From assembly GCF_004571025.1 (NCBI RefSeq), contig NZ_SPQT01000001.1:372001-436000 (forward strand): a stretch of 64,000 bases of DNA. Direction: 5' to 3'. Of the stretch, positions 44,656 to 54,501 are shown in pieces; position 1 is the first letter of the stretch, and every line of letters begins with the position of its first letter. The DNA is from Bradyrhizobium niftali. GTDB taxonomy: Bacteria > Pseudomonadota > Alphaproteobacteria > Rhizobiales > Xanthobacteraceae. The notes beneath the pieces are model-generated. The model was not told the DNA's origin and did not search any database. It worked only from the letters and a program-made list of their open reading frames with translations. Both the position numbers and the translations under genes were made by a program.

Positions 44656-45429
44656 ATGTACCTGGAAAGATTCAAGCTGAACGGCAAGACCGCGTTCATC
44701 ACCGGCGGCGGGCAGGGCATTGGGCTCGCCTGCGCCGAGGCGCTGGCCGAGGCCGGCGCCAGGGTCGTGATCGGCGACCGCGACAGCAAGGTCGCCGACA
44801 GCGCCAAGGCCGGCCTGAAGGCCAAAGGGTTCGACGTGGAGACCGCGGTCATGGACGTGACCGACACCAAGCGCGTCGCCGAGGTCGCCAATGACCTCGT
44901 CGCCCGCCACGGCAAGGTCGACATCCTCGTCAACAATGCCGGCATCGCCCGCAGCGAGACGCCGGCGGAGACCGTGACCGACGAGCACTGGCTCAACGTC
45001 ATCGACGTCAACCTCAACGGCACCTTCTGGTGCTGCCGCGAGTTCGGCAAGCACATGTTGAAGGCGCAAAGCGGCGCCATCGTCAATGTCGGCTCGATGT
45101 CCGGCTTCATCGTCAACAAGCCGCAGGAGCAGTGCTTCTACAATGCGTCCAAGGCCGGCGTGCACCATCTGACCAAGTCGCTCGCCGCGGAATGGGGCGC
45201 GCGCGGCATCCGCGTCAACGCGGTGGCGCCGACCTATATCGAGACGCCGCTCAACGCCTTCGTGAAGAGCAATCCGAGAATGTACGACGCCTGGATCGGC
45301 GGAACCCCGATGGCGCGGATGGGGCAGGTCGAGGAGATTGCCTCCGTCGTGCTGTTCCTCAGTTCGGAGGCCGCGAGCCTGATGACCGGCAGCATCGTGC
45401 TGGTGGATGGCGGCTACACTTGCTGGTAG
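44656..45429 (+). CDS. Short-chain polyol dehydrogenase (galactitol/arabitol dehydrogenase-like)
   Basis: 257 residues from ATG 44656. Cofactor motif ITGGGQGIGLACAEAL, NNAG (about residue 92), Ser in GSMSGFIVN, and catalytic YNASK. The C-terminus VDGGYTCW and the block IVNVGSMSGFIVNKPQ closely recall Rhodobacter galactitol dehydrogenase and related D-arabitol enzymes. It should oxidise the imported polyol to a ketose with NAD+. An imperfect short tandem repeat (ACGGCAAGAG twice, 44630-44649) stands just before the start in place of a clear ribosome site. Confidence 0.85.
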   Translation: MYLERFKLNGKTAFITGGGQGIGLACAEALAEAGARVVIGDRDSKVADSAKAGLKAKGFDVETAVMDVTDTKRVAEVANDLVARHGKVDILVNNAGIARSETPAETVTDEHWLNVIDVNLNGTFWCCREFGKHMLKAQSGAIVNVGSMSGFIVNKPQEQCFYNASKAGVHHLTKSLAAEWGARGIRVNAVAPTYIETPLNAFVKSNPRMYDAWIGGTPMARMGQVEEIASVVLFLSSEAASLMTGSIVLVDGGYTCW

Positions 45430-45467
45430 GCTTGCGTCAAAACTGACGAGAGCGACCGGGAGCGACA

Positions 45468-47114
45468 ATGCCGCGAGCGTATATCGGCGTCGACGTGGGG
45501 ACCACCAGCACGCGGGCAGGGGTATTTGACGAGGCCGGCACGCTGCTGGCGACGGCCCGGCATCCGATCAGGATCTGGCACGAGGCCGGCGATATCGTCG
45601 AGCAGTCGTCCCAGGACATCTGGGAGGCCTGCGTGAAATCCGTGCGGGCGGCGATTGCGGACGCCGCCATCGCGCCCGACAGCGTCGGCGGCATCGGCTT
45701 CGACGCCACCTGTTCCCTCGTGGTGCTCGACCTCCAGGGCGAGCCGCTCACCGTCAGCGCCTCGGGCGAGGCGCAGCGCAACGTCATCGTCTGGATGGAC
45801 CATCGCGCTACGGCCGAGGCGCGGCTGATCAACGAAACCGAGGATGCGGTGCTGCGCTATGTCGGCGGCTCGATCTCACCCGAGATGGAGATGCCGAAAC
45901 TGTTGTGGCTGAAGCGGCATCTGCGCGCGAGCTTCGACGCCGCAGGCCATTTTTTCGATCTGGCAGACTACCTGACCTGGCGCGCAACCGGCGCGCTGCA
46001 ACGCTCGACCTGCACCGTCACCTGCAAATGGAATTATCTCGCCCATGACGGCGGCGGCTGGAGCGCACCATTCTTCAAGCGCATCGGGCTGTCCGACTTC
46101 GTCAACGAGAAATACGCCCGCATCGGCACCGAGATCGTCGCGCCGGGCACGCGGCTCGGCGCAGGTCTCACCGGCGCGGCCGCGGCCGAGCTCGGTCTGA
46201 CGCCGGGAACGCCGGTCGGTGCCTCGCTGATCGACGCCCATGCCGGCGGCATCGGCGCGATCGGCGGCCGCGATGGGTCTGGCGGGACGAGCGATGTCAG
46301 CGACCGCCTCGCCTACATCATGGGAACGTCGGCCTGCATCATGGCGACGACCAAGGAGCCCTGCTTCGTGCCGGGCGTATGGGGCCCCTATTATTCCGGC
46401 ATGGTGCCGGACTTCTGGCTCAACGAGGGCGGGCAGTCGGCCGCGGGCGCGGCGATCGACCATCTGCTCAAGTCGCATCCGGGCTTTGCCGAGGCGAGCG
46501 CGGCTGCGCGGAGCGATGGCCTCGACCTCATCGAGTTCCTCGAGCGTCGCATCATCGCACGCGCCGGCGATGCCAGCCGCGCCGCGCTGCTCGCCCGCGA
46601 CGTCCACGTGCTCCCGGAATTCATCGGCAATCGTTCGCCCTATGCCGATCCTGACACCCGCGCCGTGATCGCCGGCCTCGATCTCGACACCGACATCGCT
46701 TCGATGGAGCGGCTGTTCGTCGCCGGTCTCTGTGGGCTCGCCTATGGGCTTGCCGAGGTGATCGAGGCCTTTGCCGCGCATGGCGTCCGGTCCAGCATCA
46801 TGATCATGGGCGGCGGCGCCAGCCGCAGCCCGCTGGTGCGTCAGATCATGGCCGACACCACGGGCCTCACCGTCGCGCTGCCGCAGACCAGGGAGCCGGT
46901 GCTGCTGGGCGCCGCGATGTTAGGTGCGGTTGCTGGCGGCGCCTATGCTTCGATCGGCGAGACCATGGCCAAGATGTCGGCGCTGGGACGCAAGAGCGAG
47001 CCGACCGCGCCCGACATGGCCGCGTTTCATTCCCGCAAGCGCGACGTGTACAAGCTGCTGCGCGAGCTCGATCGCGGCAGCCGTGCCGCGATGCGAGATA
47101 TCGCCGGAGGGTGA
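45468..47114 (+). CDS. FGGY-family pentulose kinase (D-ribulokinase-like)
   Basis: 548 residues from ATG 45468 (GGGAGCGACA upstream). N-terminal phosphate loop GVDVGTTSTRAGVFD; the substrate block WMDHRATAEARLINET; DAHAGGIGAIGG holds the catalytic Asp; GGGASRSPLVRQIMAD is the adenosine motif. The layout is that of the YpcarbK-like/FGGY ribulokinase group, which phosphorylates D-ribulose, rather than that of glycerol or xylulose kinases. It fits a route polyol to ketose to ketose phosphate. Confidence 0.85.
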   Translation: MPRAYIGVDVGTTSTRAGVFDEAGTLLATARHPIRIWHEAGDIVEQSSQDIWEACVKSVRAAIADAAIAPDSVGGIGFDATCSLVVLDLQGEPLTVSASGEAQRNVIVWMDHRATAEARLINETEDAVLRYVGGSISPEMEMPKLLWLKRHLRASFDAAGHFFDLADYLTWRATGALQRSTCTVTCKWNYLAHDGGGWSAPFFKRIGLSDFVNEKYARIGTEIVAPGTRLGAGLTGAAAAELGLTPGTPVGASLIDAHAGGIGAIGGRDGSGGTSDVSDRLAYIMGTSACIMATTKEPCFVPGVWGPYYSGMVPDFWLNEGGQSAAGAAIDHLLKSHPGFAEASAAARSDGLDLIEFLERRIIARAGDASRAALLARDVHVLPEFIGNRSPYADPDTRAVIAGLDLDTDIASMERLFVAGLCGLAYGLAEVIEAFAAHGVRSSIMIMGGGASRSPLVRQIMADTTGLTVALPQTREPVLLGAAMLGAVAGGAYASIGETMAKMSALGRKSEPTAPDMAAFHSRKRDVYKLLRELDRGSRAAMRDIAGG

Positions 47115-47119
47115 AACGA

Positions 47120-48055
47120 ATGCTGATATCCTGCGGCGATGCGCTGATCGATTTCGTGCCGACGCGAAACGCAGAAGGACGCGAAGCGGTGATGCCCGCG
47201 GTTGGCGGCTCCTGCCTCAACGTCGCGATCGGCATGGCGCGCTTGGGCGCACCGACCGGCTTCGTCGGCGGCATCTCGACCGACCTGTTCGGCCGCATGA
47301 TCGCCGACCACGCAGTCGCCTCGCATGTCGAGCTCGGCCTTGCCACCCGCAGCGATCGCCAGACCACGCTCGCTTTCGTGCGCATCGTCGCGGGCGAGTC
47401 GCATTACGCCTTCTACGATGCCGAGACCGCGACGCGGAACTGGACCTACCGGCGCGGGTCGATTCCCTTCGCGGACGTTGAAGTCCTCCATGTCGGCTCA
47501 ACCACGCTGGTCAACGATCAAGGCGCGGCCGAAACCAAAGCCCTGATCGCGGACGCGCTGATGTCGTCGACGATCTCCCTCGATCCGAACTGTCGCCCCA
47601 ACCTCGTCAAGGACAAGCCGGCCTATCTCGCGCGCATGGCCGAGTTCGCGAGCCAGGCCGATCTGATCAAGATGTCGGACGTCGATTTCGCCTATCTCTT
47701 CGGCGACGAGCCCTATCAGCAACGCGCGAGCATGCTGCTCGGGCAGGGCACAGGCCTCGTCGTCATCACCCTCGGCAACAATGGCGCCATCGCCTGGCAC
47801 GCGGGGGCAGGGCAGATCGAGGTCACCGCGCCCAAGGTCGAGGTCGCCGACACCATCGGCGCCGGCGACAGCTTCCAGGCGGCGCTGCTGTTCGCCCTGC
47901 ACAAGCAGGGGCGTCTGGCGCGGCAGCAGCTCAAGGCCATCAGTGCCGACGAGCTCCGCCGCGCGCTGTCCTTTGCCGCCAATTGCGCCGGTCTCACCTG
48001 CACCCGCCCGGGCGCCGATCCGCCCTGGAGCCATGAGATCACCTGGCCCTTGTAG
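47120..48055 (+). CDS. PfkB-family carbohydrate kinase (fructokinase-like)
   Basis: 311 residues. ATG 47120 lies eight bases after GGAGG; a GTG at 47111 overlaps the kinase stop. PfkB signatures: GGSCLNVAIGMARLGAPTGFVGGISTDLFG near the N-terminus and DTIGAGDSFQAALLFAL with the catalytic Asp near the C-terminus. Fructokinases (MtlZ/FrcK type) are common in mannitol and sorbitol operons, where the dehydrogenase yields fructose. The presence of both this and a ribulokinase suggests that the operon handles hexitols and pentitols. Confidence 0.88.
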   Translation: MLISCGDALIDFVPTRNAEGREAVMPAVGGSCLNVAIGMARLGAPTGFVGGISTDLFGRMIADHAVASHVELGLATRSDRQTTLAFVRIVAGESHYAFYDAETATRNWTYRRGSIPFADVEVLHVGSTTLVNDQGAAETKALIADALMSSTISLDPNCRPNLVKDKPAYLARMAEFASQADLIKMSDVDFAYLFGDEPYQQRASMLLGQGTGLVVITLGNNGAIAWHAGAGQIEVTAPKVEVADTIGAGDSFQAALLFALHKQGRLARQQLKAISADELRRALSFAANCAGLTCTRPGADPPWSHEITWPL

Positions 48056-48059
48056 CCCG

Positions 48060-48953
48060 TCACATCGGCGCGACGGCCTTCTCCGCGCATTTGAGGAAGG
48101 TGCGGATCAGCGGACTCTGGGAATCCCGCCGCCAGCAGACTGCGATATCGATGGAGTCGGTGGCGTCGCGCAGCGGCCTGAACACGATGCCGCGTGGTGC
48201 GCCGAGCTGCGCGCAAGCTGGCAGGATGGCGAGACCTTCACCGGCGAGCACCAGGCTCATCGCCGAATGCACCGTCTCCACCCGGCTCGCAATCGGCATC
48301 ACGATTTGGTGCCGCCGCAGCAAGGCCGCGACCGCGGAGGAGGCGGGGTCGTGGTCCGGCCATGGCAGCGCGATCAGCGGGCGGCCCTGCAATTTCGCCA
48401 TCGGCACTGCACTAAGACGGGCGAGCGGCGAGCGGATCGGCATGGCCAGCATGAAGGGCTGTGCGCCGATCCGTGCCACCTGGATCTCGGGATGGTTGAT
48501 TGCCGGCATGCACAGCGCGACCGTGACGCTGCGGTCGAGCAGCCGCGCCTCGCGCGTCGAGGCGCTGAGCTCGGCGAAGTCGAGGTCGACGCCGGGAATC
48601 GACCGCCGCAGCTCCGGGATCAGGCGCGGCAGCACCGCATTGGCCAGCACGAACATGTAGCCGACCGACAGCCGGCCGCGCCGCCCGGATGCAACCGCAC
48701 GCGCGGCTTCGGCGCCGTCGGCGGCAAGCGCCAGCGCCTCGCTGGCGCGCGCCAGCAGCGCCTGGCCCGCCTCGGTCAGGTCCATGCCGCGCGTGCCGCG
48801 GCGGAACAGCGGCGCGCCGATCTCGGCTTCCAGCTTGCGGATCTGGACCGAGAGCGGCGGCTGCGCCATGCGCAGCCGTTCGGCGGCCTTGCCGACGCTG
48901 CGCGCCTCGGCGACGGCGACGAAATAGCGAAGCCGGCGAAGATCCATTGGCAT
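48060..48953 (-). CDS. LysR family transcriptional regulator
   Basis: About 297 residues from ATG 48953 or 295 from ATG 48947. N-terminal helix-turn-helix GKAAERLRMAQPPLSVQIRKLEAEIGAPLFRR, followed by the periplasmic-binding-like effector domain with conserved YMFVLANAVLPRLI and VLAGEGLAILPACA. It is divergent from the amidase gene and the peptide importer, which it probably controls. Its own start codon lies within the predicted binding site, so it likely represses itself. Confidence 0.9.
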   Translation of the reverse strand: MPMDLRRLRYFVAVAEARSVGKAAERLRMAQPPLSVQIRKLEAEIGAPLFRRGTRGMDLTEAGQALLARASEALALAADGAEAARAVASGRRGRLSVGYMFVLANAVLPRLIPELRRSIPGVDLDFAELSASTREARLLDRSVTVALCMPAINHPEIQVARIGAQPFMLAMPIRSPLARLSAVPMAKLQGRPLIALPWPDHDPASSAVAALLRRHQIVMPIASRVETVHSAMSLVLAGEGLAILPACAQLGAPRGIVFRPLRDATDSIDIAVCWRRDSQSPLIRTFLKCAEKAVAPM

Positions 48954-48988
48954 ACCGAAAACGTATGGGTTGACGACCGAAATCGTAT
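48951..48988. promoter_or_regulatory. LysR-type binding region between regulator and amidase
   Basis: ATAC-CGAAAAC-GTAT (48952-48966) is a perfect ATAC-N7-GTAT LysR box, extended by C and G on each side. The block ACCGAAAACGTAT (48954-48966) recurs as ACCGAAATCGTAT (48976-48988), 22 bp or two helical turns further. This is the usual pairing of a strong recognition site and a weaker activation site. TTGACG at 48970-48975 may be a -35. Confidence 0.65.
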
Positions 48989-49068
48989 TGGACGGCGAGT
49001 TAACAAAACTGTCATTCTGGCTGTCAATGGCCGGCCAACGGGGGCCGGCTTCGGAGCGTGATGTGACG

Positions 49069-50490
49069 ATGAACGGCGATCCCTGCCTGCTGTCCGCAAC
49101 CGAGCTGCGCGGCCTCATCGCCGACAAGCGGATCTCGCCCGTCGAGATCACCCGGGCCGTGCTCGCGCGCGCCGAGGCGCTCCAGCCCCAGTTGAACTGC
49201 TTCATCACGATCTGCGGCGACGAGGCGATGGCGGCGGCGCGCGCCGCCGAGCGCAAGATGATGGCCGGCGAGCCGCTCGGCCTGCTGCATGGCATCCCCG
49301 TTACCGTCAAGGACATCGTCAACACCAAGGGGGTGAAGACCACCTTCGGCGCCGTTCCCTACAAGGACAACGTGCCGGCCGAGGACGCGGTGGCGGTCGC
49401 GCGGCTGCGCGCCGAGGGCGCGATCCTGATCGGCAAGACCACGACGCCGGAATTCGGCAGCAAGTGCCTGACGGATTCGCCGCTGTTCGGCCGCACGCGC
49501 AATGCCTGGGACGCCTGCCGTTCCTCCGGCGGCTCCAGCGGCGGTGCGGCGGTTGCCGTGGCCAGCGGCATCGCGCCGCTCGCGATCGCGACCGACGGCG
49601 GCGGCTCGACGCGGATTCCCGCCGCCTGCAACGGCGTGGTCGGACTGAAGCAGAGCAATGGCGTCATCCCGCACAGCCAGGCGCTGGATGTGTTCGGCAA
49701 CCAGACCTACGTCACGCCGACCACCCGCACCGTCGCCGACACCGCGCTGATGATGCAGGCGATGGCGGGCGAGGACCCCTGCGATCCCTGGTCGATCGGC
49801 GTTGGCGTGCCCGATTTCGTCGGCACCGCGGCCCCGCGCGGCGATCTGCGCGGGCAAAGGATCCTGTACTGCCTGACGCCGCCGGGCCGTCCGGTGTCCG
49901 CCGAGGTCGCCGCCAGCTTCAGGGCGAGCCTCGACCGGCTGGCCGGGCTCGGCGCCGAGCTCGAGGAATTCTCCGGCGAAGGTTTCGACATCGAGCCGAT
50001 CTGGCGCGCCATCAACCACACCGTCTGGCGCACGCGCTTTGCAAAGCTCGCGGCCGAGCACAAGGACGAGCTGAGCGAGGCCTTCCTCAAGCAGCTCGCG
50101 CTCGCCACCGAGGTCAGCGGTGTCGACTACCAGGAGGCGATGTTCGCGCGCACCGCGCTGTTCCGCCGCGTGCAATCGCTGCTTGCGCGCGGGCACTTCC
50201 TGGCGATGCCGACCCTCACGCGCACCGCGCTGCCGATCAAGCAGGATCTGTTCGGCACCATCGAGATCGACGGCGTGCATTTCGACAGCGTCCGGCCGCA
50301 CTGGTTCCCCTGGACCATGCTGTTCAACATGACCGGGCATCCCGCCGTCAGCCTTCCCTCGGGCTTCGGCCGCGACGGCCTGCCGATCGGGCTTCAGCTC
50401 GTCGGCCGCTTCCGGCGCGATGCGGAATTGCTGCGCGTGAGCGCGCTGTTCGAGGCCTCCGCCGACCTCCTGTCCCGCTGGCCGGAATGA
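49069..50490 (+). CDS. Amidase signature family hydrolase
   Basis: 473 residues from ATG 49069 (CGGAG upstream); the frame is open to 48970 but that part overlaps the operator. Catalytic triad of the family: Lys in VTVKDIVNTKG (about 82), cis-Ser in RSSGGSSGGAAVAVASG (about 157), and nucleophile Ser in TDGGGSTRIPAACNG (about 181). It hydrolyses amides in the cytosol. Length and motifs exclude GatA function as the main role, since no GatB/C is here. The downstream oligopeptide-type importer, 100 bp away, may bring in its amide or peptide substrate. Confidence 0.9.
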   Translation: MNGDPCLLSATELRGLIADKRISPVEITRAVLARAEALQPQLNCFITICGDEAMAAARAAERKMMAGEPLGLLHGIPVTVKDIVNTKGVKTTFGAVPYKDNVPAEDAVAVARLRAEGAILIGKTTTPEFGSKCLTDSPLFGRTRNAWDACRSSGGSSGGAAVAVASGIAPLAIATDGGGSTRIPAACNGVVGLKQSNGVIPHSQALDVFGNQTYVTPTTRTVADTALMMQAMAGEDPCDPWSIGVGVPDFVGTAAPRGDLRGQRILYCLTPPGRPVSAEVAASFRASLDRLAGLGAELEEFSGEGFDIEPIWRAINHTVWRTRFAKLAAEHKDELSEAFLKQLALATEVSGVDYQEAMFARTALFRRVQSLLARGHFLAMPTLTRTALPIKQDLFGTIEIDGVHFDSVRPHWFPWTMLFNMTGHPAVSLPSGFGRDGLPIGLQLVGRFRRDAELLRVSALFEASADLLSRWPE

Positions 50491-50589
50491 CGACATGCGC
50501 ATGCAGCTAGGCACTTGCGCGCAAAGGACTTGCGTCCGCCGTCCGGACATGTTGATCGTGCCGCGGATGAGCTTTGAACCCGAGCGCGC

Positions 50590-51540
50590 ATGAGCGTATT
50601 TGTCCTCCGACGTGTCTTGACCTTGCTGGCGACGCTGGTCGGCGCATCCCTGATCATTTTCCTGGTGCTGGATGCGCTTCCCGGCAATGCCGCGCAGATG
50701 CTGATGGGTGCCGACGCGTCGCCGGACGCGGTCCGCGCGCTCACCGTCAAGCTCGGGCTCGACCAGCCGCTGGCGGTTCGCTACCTGCAATGGATCAAGG
50801 GCCTGCTCGTCGGCGATCTCGGCAACAGCTATGTCTACGGCACGCCGGTTGCCAGCCTGATCGCGGAGCGGCTGGTGCTGACCATTCCGCTCGCGATCAT
50901 GGCCATGTCGATCACGGTGACGCTGGCGCTCTCGGCCGGCATCTACACCGCCGCCAACCACAACAAGCTCGGCGATGTCGGCGTGATGTCGCTGACGCAG
51001 GTCGGCATCGCGCTGCCGAATTTCTGGTTCGCAATCCTGCTGGTCTTGTTGTTCTCGGTGCGGCTGCAATGGCTCTCGGCGGGCGGCTTCGCCGGCTGGG
51101 AGGACGGCATCTGGCTGGGGGGCAAGTCGCTGCTGCTGCCGGCAATCTCGCTCGCGGTGGTGCAGGCCGCGATCCTCGCCCGCGTCACGCGCTCGGCCGT
51201 GCTCGAAGTGCTGCGCGAGGATTTCGTCCGAACCGCGCGCGCAAAGGGCCTCGGCAAGCGCGAGGTGCTGTGGCGCCACGTGCTGCGCAACGCCATGATC
51301 CCCGTGATGACGGTGATGGGCCTGCAATTCGCCAATCTGCTCGCCGGCACCATCGTGATCGAGAACGTGTTCTACCTGCCGGGCCTCGGCCGCCTGATCT
51401 TCCAGTCGATCGCCAATCGCGACCTGATCGTGGTGCGCAATTGCGTGATGCTGCTCGCGACCATGGTCGTCATCGTCAATTTCGTGGTCGACGTGCTCTA
51501 TGCCTTCATCGATCCCCGCATCAAGGTGCACGACCTGTGA
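50590..51540 (+). CDS. Oligopeptide-type ABC importer permease 1 (DppB/GsiC-like)
   Basis: 316 residues from ATG 50590. First membrane helix at the N-terminus, then the large periplasmic loop (LGLDQPLAVRYLQWIKGLLVGDLGNSYVYG) typical of DppB, then five more helices. The EAA region is DFVRTARAKGLGKREVLWRHVLRNAMIPVMTV. It forms half of the channel for peptides or other amide compounds. Confidence 0.9.
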   Translation: MSVFVLRRVLTLLATLVGASLIIFLVLDALPGNAAQMLMGADASPDAVRALTVKLGLDQPLAVRYLQWIKGLLVGDLGNSYVYGTPVASLIAERLVLTIPLAIMAMSITVTLALSAGIYTAANHNKLGDVGVMSLTQVGIALPNFWFAILLVLLFSVRLQWLSAGGFAGWEDGIWLGGKSLLLPAISLAVVQAAILARVTRSAVLEVLREDFVRTARAKGLGKREVLWRHVLRNAMIPVMTVMGLQFANLLAGTIVIENVFYLPGLGRLIFQSIANRDLIVVRNCVMLLATMVVIVNFVVDVLYAFIDPRIKVHDL

Positions 51541-52430
51541 GCGCGCCCCTGACCACCTCGATGGATGCGCCGGTCGCCACGCGCCCGCTGCCCGCGCGCA
51601 CGTTCTGGCGCCGCGCGCTGCGCCATCGCAGCTTCGTCCTCGGCGGCGCGCTGAGCCTGCTGGTGCTCGTCTCGGCGCTGCTGTCGCTGGTCTGGACGCC
51701 CTGGTCGCCCTACGAGATCGACATCGCCGCGAAGCTCCGGCCGCCATCGGCGGCGCACTGGCTCGGCACCGATTCCTTTGGCCGTGACATCGTCTCGCTG
51801 CTGCTCGCCGGCGCCCGCTCCACCATCATGGTCGGCATCATCGCGGTCAGCATCGGTCTCACCTTCGGCGTTTGCCTGGGCCTGATCGCCTCGGCGCGGC
51901 GCGGCTGGACCGAAGAGATCATCATGCGCTTCTCCGACTTCACCTTCGCCTTTCCGGCCGTGCTCTCCGCGATCATGCTCGCCGCGGTCGTCGGGCCGGG
52001 CATGGTGACCTCGATCATCGCGATCGGCATTTTCCAGATCCCGACGCTGACCCGGCTGACGCGCGGCTCGGCCAACGCGATCTGGGCGCGCGAATTCGTG
52101 CTGGCCGCGCGCGCCTCGGGCAAGGGCAGGTTTCGCATCACCATCGAACATGTGCTGCCCAACATCCTGTCGATCCTGATCGTGCAGGCGACGATCCAGT
52201 TCGCGCTCGCCATTCTCGCGGAGGCCGCACTGTCCTATCTCGGCCTCGGCACGCAGCCGCCGCAGCCGTCCTGGGGCCGCATGCTGAACGATGCGCAGAC
52301 CTTGCTGTTCCAGTCGCCGATGCTCGCCGTCTATCCCGGTGCCGCGATCGCGGTCGCCGTGCTCGGCCTCAATTTGCTCGGCGACGGCTTGCGCGATCTG
52401 CTCGATCCACGACTGGCGCGGGAGCGATGA
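51537..52430 (+). CDS. Oligopeptide-type ABC importer permease 2 (DppC/GsiD-like)
   Basis: 297 residues from GTG 51537, overlapping the DppB-like stop as GTGA. N-terminal helix, then HWLGTDSFGRDIVSLLLAGARSTI, the standard DppC signature. EAA region EFVLAARASGKGRFRITIEHVLPNILSI and late LSYLGLGTQPPQPSWGRMLNDAQ are conserved. Confidence 0.92.
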   Translation: MSAPLTTSMDAPVATRPLPARTFWRRALRHRSFVLGGALSLLVLVSALLSLVWTPWSPYEIDIAAKLRPPSAAHWLGTDSFGRDIVSLLLAGARSTIMVGIIAVSIGLTFGVCLGLIASARRGWTEEIIMRFSDFTFAFPAVLSAIMLAAVVGPGMVTSIIAIGIFQIPTLTRLTRGSANAIWAREFVLAARASGKGRFRITIEHVLPNILSILIVQATIQFALAILAEAALSYLGLGTQPPQPSWGRMLNDAQTLLFQSPMLAVYPGAAIAVAVLGLNLLGDGLRDLLDPRLARER

Positions 52431-52432
52431 CG

Positions 52433-53446
52433 ATGGCTGAGCGCTCCACCATGCCGCTGATCGAGGTTGCCAATCTCGGCGTCCGCCTCAACACCAGCCG
52501 CGGCCCGGCGCAGGCCGTGCGCGGCGTCAGCTTCGCCCTGAAGCGCGGTGAGACGCTCGGGCTCGTCGGCGAATCCGGCTGCGGCAAGTCGGTCACCGCG
52601 ATGTCCCTGATGGGCCTGTTGCCGGACAGCGCCGTGGTCACCGGCAGCATCAAGCTCGATGGCAGCGAGCTCGCCGGGCTTGCGGATGCGGATTACTGCC
52701 GCCTGCGCGGCAACCGCATCAGCATGATCTTCCAGGAGCCGATGACCGCGCTCAACCCGATGCACACGATCGGCCACCAGGTCGCCGAGCCGCTGCGGCG
52801 TCACAAGAACTTCTCGGCGTCGCAGGCGCGGAAAGAGGCGATTGCCTTGCTCGACCGCGTCGGACTGCCGGACCCTGCAAAGCGCATCGATGCCTATCCG
52901 CACCAGTTCTCCGGCGGCCAGCGCCAGCGCGTCACCATCGCCATGGCGCTCGCCTGCGAGCCCGATCTGTTGATCGCGGACGAGCCGACCACCGCGCTCG
53001 ACGTCACCATCCAGGGCCAGATCCTCGACCTCATCGCCGATCTCGTCGAGGAGCGCGGCATGTCGATGATCCTGATCTCGCACGATCTCGGCGTCATCGC
53101 CGAGAACGTGCAGCGCATGATGGTGATGTATGGCGGCACCGTGGTCGAGAGCGGGCCGACCGACGAGGTGTTCCGCCGCATGGGCCATCCCTACACGCAG
53201 GGCCTGTTCCGCGCCCGGCCGAAGCTCGGCGCGCGCAAGGGGACACGGCTGACGACGATCGCGGGCACCGTGCCGGAGCTCGCGGATCTTCCGGCCGGCT
53301 GCACCTTCTCCGAACGATGTCCGCTTGTGATCGATCGGTGCCGCACCGCGCTGCCGCCGATGGTCGAAGTCGGCGCCGGCCATGGCGTGCGCTGCGTGCG
53401 CACCGATGTCTCGATGGCCGCGAATGTCGGAGCGCTGTCCGCATGA
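52433..53446 (+). CDS. Oligopeptide-type ABC importer ATPase 1 (DppD-like)
   Basis: 337 residues from ATG 52433; ATG 52427 overlaps the previous stop as ATGA but stands too near the GGGAG. Walker [20 protein letters not shown], signature [22 protein letters not shown] and the switch [11 protein letters not shown]. The C-terminal oligopeptide/dipeptide domain has a cysteine pattern ([15 protein letters not shown]) that in related ATPases binds a 4Fe-4S cluster. Confidence 0.93.
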   Translation: MAERSTMPLIEVANLGVRLNTSRGPAQAVRGVSFALKRGETLGLVGESGCGKSVTAMSLMGLLPDSAVVTGSIKLDGSELAGLADADYCRLRGNRISMIFQEPMTALNPMHTIGHQVAEPLRRHKNFSASQARKEAIALLDRVGLPDPAKRIDAYPHQFSGGQRQRVTIAMALACEPDLLIADEPTTALDVTIQGQILDLIADLVEERGMSMILISHDLGVIAENVQRMMVMYGGTVVESGPTDEVFRRMGHPYTQGLFRARPKLGARKGTRLTTIAGTVPELADLPAGCTFSERCPLVIDRCRTALPPMVEVGAGHGVRCVRTDVSMAANVGALSA

Positions 53447-54447
53447 CCGCCGCGCCGCTTCTCGACGTCAGGGATCTCGAGCAGCGCTACACGCTGCCGC
53501 GCGAGAGCCTGTTCCGTCCGCCCGGGCAGGTGCGCGCGCTCAACGGCGTCAGCCTGCAGGTCGCCGCCGGCAAGAGCCTTGGCATCGTCGGCGAGTCCGG
53601 CTCTGGCAAGTCCACTTTTGCGCGCGTCGTGATGGCGCTGGAGCGGCCGACGTCGGGGCAGGTCGCGCTGCTCGGCCGCGATCTCAACCGCCTCCCGGCC
53701 GACGAGCTGCGCCGCGCCCGCCGCGATTTCCAGATGGTGTTCCAGGACCCCTACGGCTCGCTCGATCCGCGCCAGACCATCGCGCGCATCGTCGCCGAAC
53801 CCTTGACCGTGCTGGACGGCGCTGATCGCACCACGTTCCGGGAACGCGTCGCCGCGGTGCTGCGCCAGGTCGGCTTGCGCGATGCCGACATGGACAAATA
53901 TCCGCACGAATTCTCCGGCGGCCAGCGCCAGCGCATCGCGATCGCGCGCGCCCTGATCACCCAGCCGAAGCTGATCGTCGCCGACGAGCCGGTCTCCGCG
54001 CTCGACGTCTCCGTGCAGGCCCAGGTCCTCAACCTGATGCAGGATCTCCAGGACCAGTTCGGGCTGAGCTATGTCCTGATCAGCCATGACCTCGCCGTCG
54101 TCGACTATCTCTGCGACGAGGTCGCGGTGATGTATCTCGGCCGGATCGTCGAGCAGGGGCGGCCGGAGGATCTGTTCGAGCGCTGCGCCCATCCCTATAC
54201 GCGGGCGCTGCTGGATGCCGTGCCGCGGGCGCGCGCCGGCGGCGGCCGGCGCCGGCGCGGGGCGCAGGCAATCGCCTCGCAATCGGCGGCCGCCACGGGG
54301 TGTCCCTATGTCGCGCGATGCGCGCTCGCCGACCAGCATTGCCGCGAGGTCCTGCCTGAGCTACGCAAGGTGGGCGGGGCGCATCTCGCCGCCTGCCACA
54401 AGGCGGAAGCCGTGATGGCGTTGCCGCCGCCTGCCGCGGAGGGTTAG
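53443..54447 (+). CDS. Oligopeptide-type ABC importer ATPase 2 (DppF-like)
   Basis: 334 residues from ATG 53443, overlapping the DppD-like stop as ATGA. Walker A GESGSGKST, FQDPYGSLDPR, signature [22 protein letters not shown], switch LISHDLAVVDYL, and the C-terminal cysteine set (GCPYVARCALADQHC). With its partner it energises the importer. Confidence 0.93.
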   Translation: MTAAPLLDVRDLEQRYTLPRESLFRPPGQVRALNGVSLQVAAGKSLGIVGESGSGKSTFARVVMALERPTSGQVALLGRDLNRLPADELRRARRDFQMVFQDPYGSLDPRQTIARIVAEPLTVLDGADRTTFRERVAAVLRQVGLRDADMDKYPHEFSGGQRQRIAIARALITQPKLIVADEPVSALDVSVQAQVLNLMQDLQDQFGLSYVLISHDLAVVDYLCDEVAVMYLGRIVEQGRPEDLFERCAHPYTRALLDAVPRARAGGGRRRRGAQAIASQSAAATGCPYVARCALADQHCREVLPELRKVGGAHLAACHKAEAVMALPPPAAEG

Positions 54448-54501
54448 TCTCGGGCGCAGGATTGGCGTAGACTGGGAATTGAGAAGGCAGGGGAGTTACG
54501 C

